Positions 56,003-64,000 of a stretch of DNA of 64,000 nt are shown here, one piece after another (position 1 is the first letter of the stretch; each line of letters begins with the position of its first letter). The notes beneath the pieces were generated by a model, which worked only from the letters and a program-made list of their open reading frames with translations, had not been told where the DNA came from and made no database searches. Position numbers and translations under genes: made by a program. The DNA is taken from NCBI GenBank assembly GCA_016715505.1, contig JADJZY010000008.1, positions 62,001-126,000 on the forward strand, read 5' to 3'. Source of the stretch: Bacteroidota bacterium (GTDB lineage Bacteria; Bacteroidota; Bacteroidia; Chitinophagales; Chitinophagaceae).

Positions 56003-58291
56003 TTATTGACGAATCACCTTTCGGCTAAATTTACCCTCCTTGGTATGCACCAATAGTTGATATACTCCAGCCGGAACTGCACGCAAATCAAGTTGTGTGG
56101 CACCATCGTTTTGTTGAATAAGCAAGCGTCCCGTTAAATCCATGAGCTGGACTTGATGAATGGATATATTTTCAGGCAAACGAATTTGAAGATAATCATG
56201 CGCCGGATTCGGGTAAATCTGCATCAGGTTTTCTTCAAAATCATTCACAGCGGTTGGTGCATTGATCACCACCGCATATCCGAAATAAGGGGTATAGTTT
56301 TGTTTAGTTCCCGTAATCCAAACTGTATCACCAATCGTATTAAAGGCCGGCAAACCGGTGAAAGTTGCCAGAGTTGATGTGACTTCTTTACTGGCTAGAA
56401 ATTTTCCCTGATAATATAAACCAATTTGAGTTCCATCAACCTGACTTGCCACAACAAACGATGTGGAGCCGATTCCGATTTCCGTGTGGTGATTACAAAT
56501 TAATTGACCTTCGTGTGCTGTTTTTACAACAAGTGTTGGATCACCAAAAACGGTCCAGGTATCCGTGATTTCGTTTCCTCCATCAGGATTTGAGGCGGTA
56601 TTATAATGTTCGTTTACACTCAGGCAACCATTTACAGCTAAAGAACCAAAAGTGGTCTTTTTATTCCCCGGTCTTGCACCCCGCAAAATACCATTCATTT
56701 CATCTTGCCCTTGCATAGGTGGATCCCAACTCTGATTAATTGTACTCATTAAAACGGCGATTGCTCCGGTGGGTAAATTCGCGGAGTTTCTGGCCCTTAA
56801 AAATGCTTCAGCCAAACAAGTGTTTGAAACAAAATCTCCATTCACGCATGCGGTTGAAAAAATAAATGGCCAATTCCCTTGCGTATTGGTCAAATTAGGA
56901 ATATCATTTTCGCCAAAACCTGAAGTACTAAAGGCACCAACACTGCCATGACCGCAATAATTCATCATGCCTATTCCACTGTTAAATGCATTGGTGACCG
57001 CATAAATCGACGGGGAGCCCAAACTATCCAAACCTCCCTGATCTCCATCAAAAAACTCAAACTTTTGGGTATAGGAATATTGGTTGATATTACTGTCACA
57101 AATGTCACGGATATGCTCATGATCATACTCCCAATCATCGCCGGGACCTTGATTACTGGCCATGCCAATTTGTTTGCTAAACCAATTCCCCATTGTATTC
57201 GGCGACTTTTCATAAGCTAAAGTTCGTTGTACCATCACCCGAATATCATCAACTGTTTCACCTGAAAATCGACCAACAATAAATTCAGGATTATGATCAT
57301 TGCCACTTTGATAGGCGTAGGCATTATCCGATGGGCCCAGTATATCCGGGTATTGCGACCAGCTTGCATTTCGGGTGGGAATATTTGGATGATCTCCTAC
57401 AATTAATAAATACGTTATTTGTTTTTCAGCATAAAATGAACTTACCAGATTCAAAACAGTTGGTTCAAAAACACCACCCGTCAAGGTATCTGTATTCACC
57501 AGAAAAGTTTGAATCCCTTTCATTTCCTTCCATCGGATAAACGGCTCGATTTCATTCAGATAAGAAGCAGGACACAACACCAGCATGCTCCCTTCCTCGG
57601 TCATAGGTGAATAAAGGGGTTTATTCATGCCATAATTTAAAAACAAGTTGGTGTAAATATTGTCAAATTCACGAACAACAACTTCCGGGTTTCTGAATTG
57701 TGGAAAAGGATTTTCAGACGGCCCATCTACATACGATACCTTCAACTTTATGTGATGATAAACTCTTAAGACTTTGCGCACCGGATTGTATTGAACCGAT
57801 TGAATATGGATAGTCTGACCACGATAATCTCTTAATATGAATGGCGTTTGTGCCACAGCTTGCATGGATGGATAAAATGCATCTTTCTGATAAACCTCTG
57901 AAAAAACATAAGGTATTTCTGAAGGCTTTTGAGTTCGATTCAGATTCCCTTTTGAAGGAGCAATCATCACACCCTGATAATCGGTATAGCTGGCTGATTC
58001 AATGCTGAGTTGGGTTTGTTTATCTGCGGGAATAATTAAGGAAAATGAGAGTTTAGGCAAATCAGGTGCCCCTTTTTCCAATAATGCCGTTCCCTGATCA
58101 ATACTTATTCCTGATGCCCAACCCAAAGGTGTAAATACAGCATGTTGTTTGAGCCCGCCTGTCTGAATATCTATGATTGCTTCTTGACTGGTTTCACTGA
58201 GCATTTGTATCGTTGATTGCTTCAGGGCTTGAGCCTGAATCATCGAATTTCCGAACAGGACAAGGAGGATGGTCAGAATATGTTTAAACAT
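56003..58291 (-). CDS. Gingipain-like C25 cysteine peptidase with T9SS type A sorting domain
   Basis: Secreted protease, 762 aa. Signal peptide MFKHILTILLVLFGNSMIQAQ and a propeptide (to about 230). The C25 catalytic domain has LLIVGDHPNIPT, DPNIPS-like DNAYAY and PEFIVGRFSGET. The catalytic His is in GIGMMNYCGHGSVGAFS and the nucleophile in FSTACVNGDF. An Ig-like domain follows, then the sorting signal LMQIYPNPAHDYLQIRL...LMDLTGRLL...VPAGVYQLLVHTKEGKFSRKV. It resembles the extracellular peptidases of PorU/gingipain type, but with a CTD it is a T9SS cargo, not PorU itself. Confidence 0.92.
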   Translation of the reverse strand: MFKHILTILLVLFGNSMIQAQALKQSTIQMLSETSQEAIIDIQTGGLKQHAVFTPLGWASGISIDQGTALLEKGAPDLPKLSFSLIIPADKQTQLSIESASYTDYQGVMIAPSKGNLNRTQKPSEIPYVFSEVYQKDAFYPSMQAVAQTPFILRDYRGQTIHIQSVQYNPVRKVLRVYHHIKLKVSYVDGPSENPFPQFRNPEVVVREFDNIYTNLFLNYGMNKPLYSPMTEEGSMLVLCPASYLNEIEPFIRWKEMKGIQTFLVNTDTLTGGVFEPTVLNLVSSFYAEKQITYLLIVGDHPNIPTRNASWSQYPDILGPSDNAYAYQSGNDHNPEFIVGRFSGETVDDIRVMVQRTLAYEKSPNTMGNWFSKQIGMASNQGPGDDWEYDHEHIRDICDSNINQYSYTQKFEFFDGDQGGLDSLGSPSIYAVTNAFNSGIGMMNYCGHGSVGAFSTSGFGENDIPNLTNTQGNWPFIFSTACVNGDFVSNTCLAEAFLRARNSANLPTGAIAVLMSTINQSWDPPMQGQDEMNGILRGARPGNKKTTFGSLAVNGCLSVNEHYNTASNPDGGNEITDTWTVFGDPTLVVKTAHEGQLICNHHTEIGIGSTSFVVASQVDGTQIGLYYQGKFLASKEVTSTLATFTGLPAFNTIGDTVWITGTKQNYTPYFGYAVVINAPTAVNDFEENLMQIYPNPAHDYLQIRLPENISIHQVQLMDLTGRLLIQQNDGATQLDLRAVPAGVYQLLVHTKEGKFSRKVIRQ

Positions 58292-58564
58292 AAGTTTGAA
58301 GTTAATATAGTTTCTACTTTTAGGACGATGAATGAGTGCTTAAAATTAGTTTTTTTTCCTCAATACCCGATAAACAGGTCCATTTTTGATGCCAAACCAG
58401 AAAAAACCGGGGCTGAGAAAACTTTTAATCCGACAAAATCTGCAATGACCTAAAATCCAAGGCCTGGCAACTACTTGCGATATTAAAGAATTTAAGCCCC
58501 ATTTAAATTTTAATAGTTGACTTAAACCCAACGCTTGTTATATTTGCTTCGATTTAAATAAAAT

Positions 58565-58645
58565 CATCACCTCGGGGTGTTCGGAATGACCGATCTGAGA
58601 ATATACCCGTGAACCTGGAACAGGTAATGCTGTTTAGGAAAGGTA
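58565..58645 (+). ncRNA. TPP (THI-box) riboswitch
   Basis: Contains the conserved core in order: CTCGGGGTG at 58571, CTGAGA at 58595-58600, ACCCGTGAACCTG at 58605-58617, GGTAATGC at 58623-58630 and TAGGAA at 58635-58640. It senses thiamine pyrophosphate. It sits 85 bp before a TonB receptor and overlaps the arm of an intrinsic terminator, so control is probably by premature transcription termination when TPP is bound. Confidence 0.93.
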
Positions 58646-58681
58646 AGACTGAAATAATCCTTCTTCTTACCGCATTTTTTT
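58642..58681 (+). terminator. Riboswitch-controlled intrinsic terminator
   Basis: GGTAAGA (58642-58648) pairs with TCTTACC (58665-58671), followed by GCATTTTTTT. Its 5' arm abuts the aptamer's closing region, the usual layout of a TPP expression platform. Confidence 0.8.
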
Positions 58682-58729
58682 AACCCGTCGAATGGCGTAA
58701 ATAGGGCTATTTGGCACAAATGATGTAAA

Positions 58730-60919
58730 ATGAAGAGAATCATGATTTCATTGATTTCGGTACTAAGCTTGTCCGAAATATCTGCACAAACAAACGACAC
58801 CCTGCGCAATATTGAATTGCCGGCAGCGCTGATCCGGGATACCAAACAACAACCGCCGGATGAAAAAACACCCCGAATTGCGGATAAAAACCTGACAAAG
58901 CGGATTAATCAGGGGCAGGATCTCCCCTTTTTACTGAACAATCTATCATCAGTGGTCGTCAGTTCAGATGCCGGCACAGGTATTGGGTATACCGGTATTC
59001 GTGTTCGGGGATCGGATATCACTCGTATCAACGTAACCATGAATGGAGTACCTGTAAATGACCCGGAAAGTCAGGCCACTTTTTTTGTCAATACCCCTGA
59101 TCTCGCTTCATCTGCCACTCAAATTGAGTTACAAAAAGGAGTCGGTCAATCACGCAATGGCAATGCCAGTTTTGGCGCATCCTTATCCATCAACACGCTG
59201 GATTTGGAATATGAACGCCCATATTTTTCATTCCAAAGCGATTTTGGATCCTTTAATACCTTCAAAAATACCCTCAAAGCCAGTACCGGTTTGATTCAAC
59301 AAAAGTTCATCGCCACCGTGCGAGCTTCCAGCATACTAAGCGATGGATTCATTGATCGTTCTGAATCTGATCTCAAAGCCTTGCAAATTTCCACCAAATA
59401 TTTGGTTGACAACAACACACAGGTTGTTTTCAATTTTATGCGAGGACGGGAAAAAACCGGACAAGCCTGGAATGGGGTTCCGCAGGACAGTTTGGAAAGC
59501 AACCCGCAATACAACGAATTGGGCATAAAAAGTGATGGTACATTTTACAATAATCAAACCGATAATTACGGGCAAGATTATTATCAATTTTTTATAGACC
59601 ACCGATTAAATAAGCGATGGGCTGTGGGCTCAACATTATTTTATACCAAAGGAAAGGGTTATTATGAAGAATATCGTTTAGGACAATCTTTTTCCAACTA
59701 CGGACTTCCAGATTTTACAAATGGTGCGGATACATTACAGGAAACTGATTTGATACGACAACTTTGGCTTGACAATGATTTTTACGGCGGAAGAATTTAC
59801 ACCACCTACATTTCACCCAAATTGGATGCCGGTTTATATCTCAATTATAACCAATACGAAGGCCAACATTTCGGGGATGTGATTTGGGCACAATATGGCA
59901 TTCCTGACCATTATCGATGGTATAATCTGGATGCCTCCAAAAAGGATTTTAATGTTTATGCCATGACGGAAATTCGCCTCGGGAAAGGCCTCACTCTCCT
60001 GGGAGATGTTCAATACCGAAAAGTGAATTATCAATTAAATGGCTTTCGGAATAATCCTGAAATCCGGCATGATTTAGAATGGCAGTTCCTCAATCCAAAA
60101 CTCAGCGTGAATTGGAAACACCAATCCCATCAATTCGCACTCACTGCGGGTCTGGCACAAAAAGAACCGAACAGAGATGATATAGAAGCTGGGGTTTTAT
60201 CACTACCCAAACCGGAAAAATTATATAATACAGAATTGACTTATCGATTCATCCCGAACCGTAAAATGGCTTTTTATGTGAATGCTTATATGATGTATTA
60301 CCGGGATCAGTTGATACTCACCGGAAAAATCAATGATGTCGGTGCTTATACCCGAACCAATGTTCCGGAAAGTGCTCGTATGGGAGTGGAATTTGAAAGT
60401 ATTTTCCGTGACGGAACCTGGTTGGAGGGAAGTTTAAACTTCAGTCTTTCCAGCAACAAAATCACTTCATTTACTGAATACATTGATGATTACGATCAGG
60501 GAGGGCAAATCAGCCGAAAGTATGAAGGGACTGACATTGCTTTTTCTCCCGCTTTTGTAGCCGGTGGCAGACTATCCTTTTTCCCAATCCGGCATCTGAG
60601 CAATATGGCATTTCGGCAAAGCTCAGTGGACATTCTACCTAAATTTGTGAGTCGACAGTATTTGGACAATACCCAGCAATTATCGCGTTCTATCGCTCCA
60701 TTTTTGGTGTTCGACCTCATTGCAAATGCACCTTTAAAATTGAAGGAGAAACAAATTTTAACCCTACGTTTCGGGATACAAAATATAGGCAATTTACGCT
60801 ATGCCTCGAACGGATATTCGTTTTCTTATTTGTATAATCAAAACCTGATTACCCAAAATTATTTGTACCCGCAAGCAGGTCGTCGATGGACAATCGGCTT
60901 GGGAATAGAACTCCAATAG
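58730..60919 (+). CDS. TonB-dependent receptor under TPP riboswitch control (thiamine uptake)
   Basis: Outer-membrane importer, 729 aa. Signal peptide MKRIMISLISVLSLSEISAQ. The plug reads LPFLLNNLSSVVVSSDAGTGIGYTGIRVRGSDITRINVTMNGVPVNDPESQ, with FGASLSINT; the barrel ends in the aromatic strand RRWTIGLGIELQ. It lacks the carboxypeptidase-like N-terminal domain of the receptor at 41268. The riboswitch makes thiamine or a thiamine precursor the likely cargo, as for the TPP-regulated receptors of Bacteroides. No pnuT or thiamine kinase gene follows, so it is a stand-alone unit. Confidence 0.92.
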   Translation: MKRIMISLISVLSLSEISAQTNDTLRNIELPAALIRDTKQQPPDEKTPRIADKNLTKRINQGQDLPFLLNNLSSVVVSSDAGTGIGYTGIRVRGSDITRINVTMNGVPVNDPESQATFFVNTPDLASSATQIELQKGVGQSRNGNASFGASLSINTLDLEYERPYFSFQSDFGSFNTFKNTLKASTGLIQQKFIATVRASSILSDGFIDRSESDLKALQISTKYLVDNNTQVVFNFMRGREKTGQAWNGVPQDSLESNPQYNELGIKSDGTFYNNQTDNYGQDYYQFFIDHRLNKRWAVGSTLFYTKGKGYYEEYRLGQSFSNYGLPDFTNGADTLQETDLIRQLWLDNDFYGGRIYTTYISPKLDAGLYLNYNQYEGQHFGDVIWAQYGIPDHYRWYNLDASKKDFNVYAMTEIRLGKGLTLLGDVQYRKVNYQLNGFRNNPEIRHDLEWQFLNPKLSVNWKHQSHQFALTAGLAQKEPNRDDIEAGVLSLPKPEKLYNTELTYRFIPNRKMAFYVNAYMMYYRDQLILTGKINDVGAYTRTNVPESARMGVEFESIFRDGTWLEGSLNFSLSSNKITSFTEYIDDYDQGGQISRKYEGTDIAFSPAFVAGGRLSFFPIRHLSNMAFRQSSVDILPKFVSRQYLDNTQQLSRSIAPFLVFDLIANAPLKLKEKQILTLRFGIQNIGNLRYASNGYSFSYLYNQNLITQNYLYPQAGRRWTIGLGIELQ

Positions 60920-60935
60920 CAAGTCGGGATTGCCT

Positions 60936-61891
60936 TTATTGCGGGCGTTTACGAATTTCCCAACAACGATGTATTTGTTTATTGCGGAAGTCTGGCGGGA
61001 TGGTCCAATGCGTTATTTCCTGAAGAATGGCCTCCCCTTCCAAATCCGCGCTGAGTTGAAAATTTCGAAAATTATTCGAGAAATACAAAACCCCATGAGG
61101 ATGTAAATGACGCAGGGCATTTTTGATGAGCATCACATGATCGGCCTGTACATCCAAGTCAGATTTCATCATGGTGCTGGTTGAAAGTGTTGGAGGATCC
61201 AGGATGATGATATCATATAACTTATGAACACTTTGTTGAATCCATTGTTTCACATCTGCTTTTAAAAATTGATGTCGGGTGATATTGATTCCATTCAATT
61301 TAAAATTCTCTTTTGCCCAATGTAAATAGGTACTGGATAAATCCACAGTAGTCACTGTCAATGCACCGCCCATAGCCGCATACACCGAAAACGAAGCGGT
61401 ATATGCAAACAGGTTTAATACATGTTTACCCATGGAAGCTTCAGCAACTTTTTTGCGCAAAGACCGGTGATCTAAAAAAAGGCCTGTATCAATATAGTCA
61501 CTCAAATTAACCTGAAAAACATACCCATTTTCCTGAACTGTGAACACATTTTTTTCATCAGAAACTTTGGCATATTGCTGATCGGCTTGTCTCCTGAAAC
61601 GGGTTTTGACGAAAATGGATTCATCTGTTATTTCAAACAAAATACGGAGCACTTCCAGGCATTCTGCCAACCACAATTGATGTTGATCAGCATCCATGGA
61701 ATGCCTTGTTTTATATTCAGAAATATGCAACCTGCCCTCATAAAAGTCAATACATAATGGAAATTCCGGCATGTCCCAATCATATATCCGATAACAGGTA
61801 ATCTGCTCCGTCTGGAGATAGGACTTCAGTGCCTTTTGATTTTTTTCACCCGGTTATATAAGGCCTGTGCTGGATGTGTTTGAAGATTCAT
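60936..61891 (-). CDS. RlmL/RlmK-type rRNA methyltransferase domain, one frameshift
   Basis: About 318 aa, resembling the C-terminal m7G (RlmK) half of RlmL. ATG at 61891 gives MNLQTHPAQALYNRVKK. The frame breaks in a seven-A run at 61842-61848 and resumes NQKALKSYLQTEQITCYRIYDWDMPEFP, the diagnostic stretch of the family. Then FQVNLSDYIDTGLFLDHRSLR, AdoMet motif I VLNLFAYTASFSVYAAMGGA, VTTVDLS and catalytic-loop DIIILDPPTLS. One missing A explains the break. RlmI-like enzymes are a less likely alternative. Confidence 0.85.
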
Positions 61892-62055
61892 CGAGGGCTA
61901 AATTAGGTCAATCTCCACAATCCGAACACAGCAATTCATTTCAATGTTGGGACTGGTTCAGATAAAAGAAAGCTTAGGAATATTTGGATCAGGCATTCAG
62001 GCCGCTTTGATTATGAAAACTAGCCTGAAACATTTACCTTTATCCATAATTTTTC

Positions 62056-62826
62056 ATGCAAGCATACGCCAAATCCTTTAGCCGAATTCAGTCAATCCTT
62101 AAAGAGTTGAGAGAAAATTGTCCTTGGGATAAAAACAAACCATTCATACCCTGGAGGCATTTAACCATTGAGGAAACCTATGAATTAGCAGATAGTATTA
62201 CTGAAGAGAATTGGGATGGACTTAAAGAAGAATTGGGCGATTTACTTCTTCATATCTTGTTTTATGCCCGCATCGCCGAAGAATCAAATCATTTTGACAT
62301 TGGAGACGTGATTGAAGGCGTTTGTAATAAACTGGTATTCCGGCATCCACATATTTATGAATTTGTAAAAGCGGATGATGAAGAAACGGTGAAACAAAAT
62401 TGGGAAAAACTCAAACTCAAGGAAGGCAAGAAATCAGTACTTGGTGGTGTGCCTGCATCTTTACCAGCCATTACCAAAGCCGTTCGATTGCAGGAAAAAG
62501 CAGCCCAGGTTGGTTTTGAGTGGTCGGTAACGGATGAGGTCAAAGCCAAATTGCAAGAAGAATTGGAAGAATTAGATGAGGCCATTCAAATTGGCAAACA
62601 AGATGACATTGAATCGGAATTTGGTGATGTTTTATTTTCTATGATCAATCTTGCACGGTTTTTGCGTATAGACCCGGATAATGCCCTGGAAAAAACCAAT
62701 AAGAAGTTTAAAAAACGTTTTGAGCTGATGGAATCCAAGTTGATTGCGTCGGGAAAAGACCTCATGAGCAGCAGCCTGGCTGAAATGGATGAGGTTTGGA
62801 ATGAGATCAAAAAAGATGAGCCGTAA
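62056..62826 (+). CDS. mazG: Nucleoside triphosphate pyrophosphohydrolase MazG
   Basis: House-cleaning enzyme hydrolysing (d)NTPs to monophosphate and PPi. 256 aa with tandem MazG folds. First: LRENCPWDKNKP, RHLTIEETYELADSI, LKEELGDLLLHILFYARIAEE, with the metal-binding EExxE and ExxD motifs. KLVFRHPHIY follows, then WEKLKLKEGKKSVLGGVPASLPA. The second repeat is VKAKLQEELEELDEAIQ and IESEFGDVLFSMINLARFL. Full length. Its stop overlaps the next gene by 11 nt. Confidence 0.95.
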   Translation: MQAYAKSFSRIQSILKELRENCPWDKNKPFIPWRHLTIEETYELADSITEENWDGLKEELGDLLLHILFYARIAEESNHFDIGDVIEGVCNKLVFRHPHIYEFVKADDEETVKQNWEKLKLKEGKKSVLGGVPASLPAITKAVRLQEKAAQVGFEWSVTDEVKAKLQEELEELDEAIQIGKQDDIESEFGDVLFSMINLARFLRIDPDNALEKTNKKFKKRFELMESKLIASGKDLMSSSLAEMDEVWNEIKKDEP

Positions 62827-64000
62827 AAAAAGCAATTCCACCCCATTTCGATTTCCTTTTGATATCGATAGCCGTGTGTTTTTAACGCTCGCAGCAATTT
62901 TCTTTATCCTTTCTATCAAATCGGTCAACAGGATATTACTGCCCAATACGACCCCACAAAGTTTGGCTTCAGCTATTGTTGACGACTATCAAAAAAAAGT
63001 CAAACAGTTCAACAATCTTTCGACCCGGACGCAAGATTTCCAAAACTTTTTTAATGGGAAATTGAAGAATGAGGAAGCCAAAGATCTTTTTAAACTGCCT
63101 TTTACACTTTTTTTGATTGAAAACGATAAACAGGTATTCTGGAATAATACGGTTGTGGATCTCCCGCAAAATAATTTCACACCCATTGAACCCCATTTTT
63201 ATCAGTCAAACCAAGCCTCTTATCTTGTTCTGAAACAGCCCTTAAAATCAAATCATTCCAAAAGATTTGCCGTTCTATTCATCAAAATCAAAAACAACTA
63301 TCCGTTTAAATCTGATTTCTTTAATAATAGTTTTCAAGCCAACGACAAAACCCACGACGACGACATTTCCATTCAGCTTACCAAGCCCTCTAATGCTGAA
63401 TTATCAGAAGCCGTTTCAATCAATGGTAAAACGCTTTTCTATCTCGAAAAAGGGGAAAGCTTTCTGGGTAGTTTGAACGATGATGGCTGGCATCTATTTC
63501 TGCATGCACTTGCCTTCATTTTTTTCGGCGTTTCCATTCATACCTATTTTAAAGTAACCGTCAAACGCAAGGGCGAATTATTAACCTTCTCATTGCTCCT
63601 TTTAACCATTTTGCTGGTCAGGGGGATGAACTACTTATTTGCCTTCCCGGATAATTTTGCCGACGAACGGTTGTTTAGTCCTGAGCTCTTTGCAAGCAGC
63701 AGTATTAATCGCTCTTTAGGTGATGTGTTTATCAATGTTGCCCTTCTCTTTTGGGTACTGGTGTTTTTTCTGATCAATATTCAGGGGCGAATTTTATCAT
63801 TCAAAAATTTTAAATGGAAATGGCCCTACCTGTTGATTTGGAATGCCATATTGGTTGCCTCAACCGTATTGAGTAGTGATTTAATCTTTGAGATTGTCAA
63901 TGATTCAACCATCAATTATGATACCAGCATTTTTCAAGAATAGACATCTACTCCTTTATCGGTTTACTGACCTTTCTGATCATTTTTGCGAACATCGTTT
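62816..64000 (+). CDS. Multi-pass membrane protein, probably sensor kinase N-terminus (frameshift, runs off window)
   Basis: From ATG 62816: one transmembrane segment (VFLTLAAIFFILSI), an extracytoplasmic domain of about 190 residues, then a cluster of helices: LFLHALAFIFFGVSIHTYF, TFSLLLLTILLVRGMNYLF, VFINVALLFWVLVFFLINI and WPYLLIWNAILVASTVLSS. An in-frame TAG follows DTSIFQE, but the next frame continues SRIDIYSFIGLLTFLIIFANIV to the edge, so a T is probably missing from the five-T run near 63930. The layout suggests the sensor half of a Bacteroidota histidine kinase; no kinase domain is in the window to prove it. Confidence 0.6.

Overview
The window looks like a chromosomal segment of an AT-rich Bacteroidota, most likely of the Saprospiria/Chitinophagia type. 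The evidence is a PorP/SprF type IX secretion (T9SS) protein with several T9SS cargo proteins of both sorting types, the LpxC-FabZ fusion, a fused DAHP synthase/chorismate mutase, a DUF2027-Smr protein, a DUF4834 protein, TonB receptors with carboxypeptidase-like N-termini, and many exact TAnnTTTG boxes of the Bacteroidota promoter type in front of genes and tRNAs. No rRNA, CRISPR array, prophage or intact insertion sequence was seen.

Layout. 1-5.3 kb: a surface-polysaccharide island with four glycosyltransferases and a broken sugar formyltransferase. 5.2-12.3 kb: FtsE, an M28 peptidase, a TolB-like propeller protein, tRNA-His, TrmH, a di-haem cytochrome c peroxidase, PorP/SprF and 3-hydroxyanthranilate dioxygenase. 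12.6-21.4 kb: DUF4834, a HAD hydrolase, LolA, a methyltransferase with an in-frame amber codon, DAHP synthase/chorismate mutase, an acidic secreted protein, LpxC-FabZ, LpxD and an HD phosphohydrolase. 21.6-30 kb: a T9SS type B adhesin-like protein, thiolase divergent from a PaaZ-like fusion, a 100-bp inverted-repeat element, a beta-barrel protein and a T9SS type A cargo. 30.2-44.5 kb: SMC, a thioredoxin-like secreted protein, small membrane and EGF-like proteins, a second T9SS type B protein, Smr, a methyltransferase, a TonB receptor and a T9SS cargo. 44.7-52.3 kb: LemA and DUF2207, tRNA-Pro, tRNA-Ser with a duplicated 3' end flanking a four-helix-bundle gene fragment, tryptophan 2,3-dioxygenase, a DUF218 protein and a second EGF-like lipoprotein. 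52.3-64 kb: CcmE/CcmF, an unusual A-rich T-poor block, a gingipain-like C25 peptidase, a TPP riboswitch with its terminator in front of a TonB receptor (probably thiamine uptake), an RlmL/RlmK-like methyltransferase, MazG and the start of a multi-pass sensor-like protein.

Themes are envelope and surface biogenesis (LPS lipid A, LolA, polysaccharide, T9SS), periplasmic cytochrome c maturation next to a user of it (the di-haem peroxidase), and tryptophan/aromatic metabolism.

Quality caveat. Fourteen genes, including smc, ccmF and lemA, are broken by about 17 frameshifts. Nearly all behave as one-base deletions and many lie in or beside A/T homopolymers, so most are probably consensus errors of a long-read assembly. 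I give these genes as single spans and state roughly where the frame changes. No clearly new multi-gene system was found. The best candidates for something undescribed are the tRNA-Ser/four-helix-bundle mini-islet, the 100-bp inverted-repeat element at 27.8 kb and the A-rich block at 55.4-56.0 kb.
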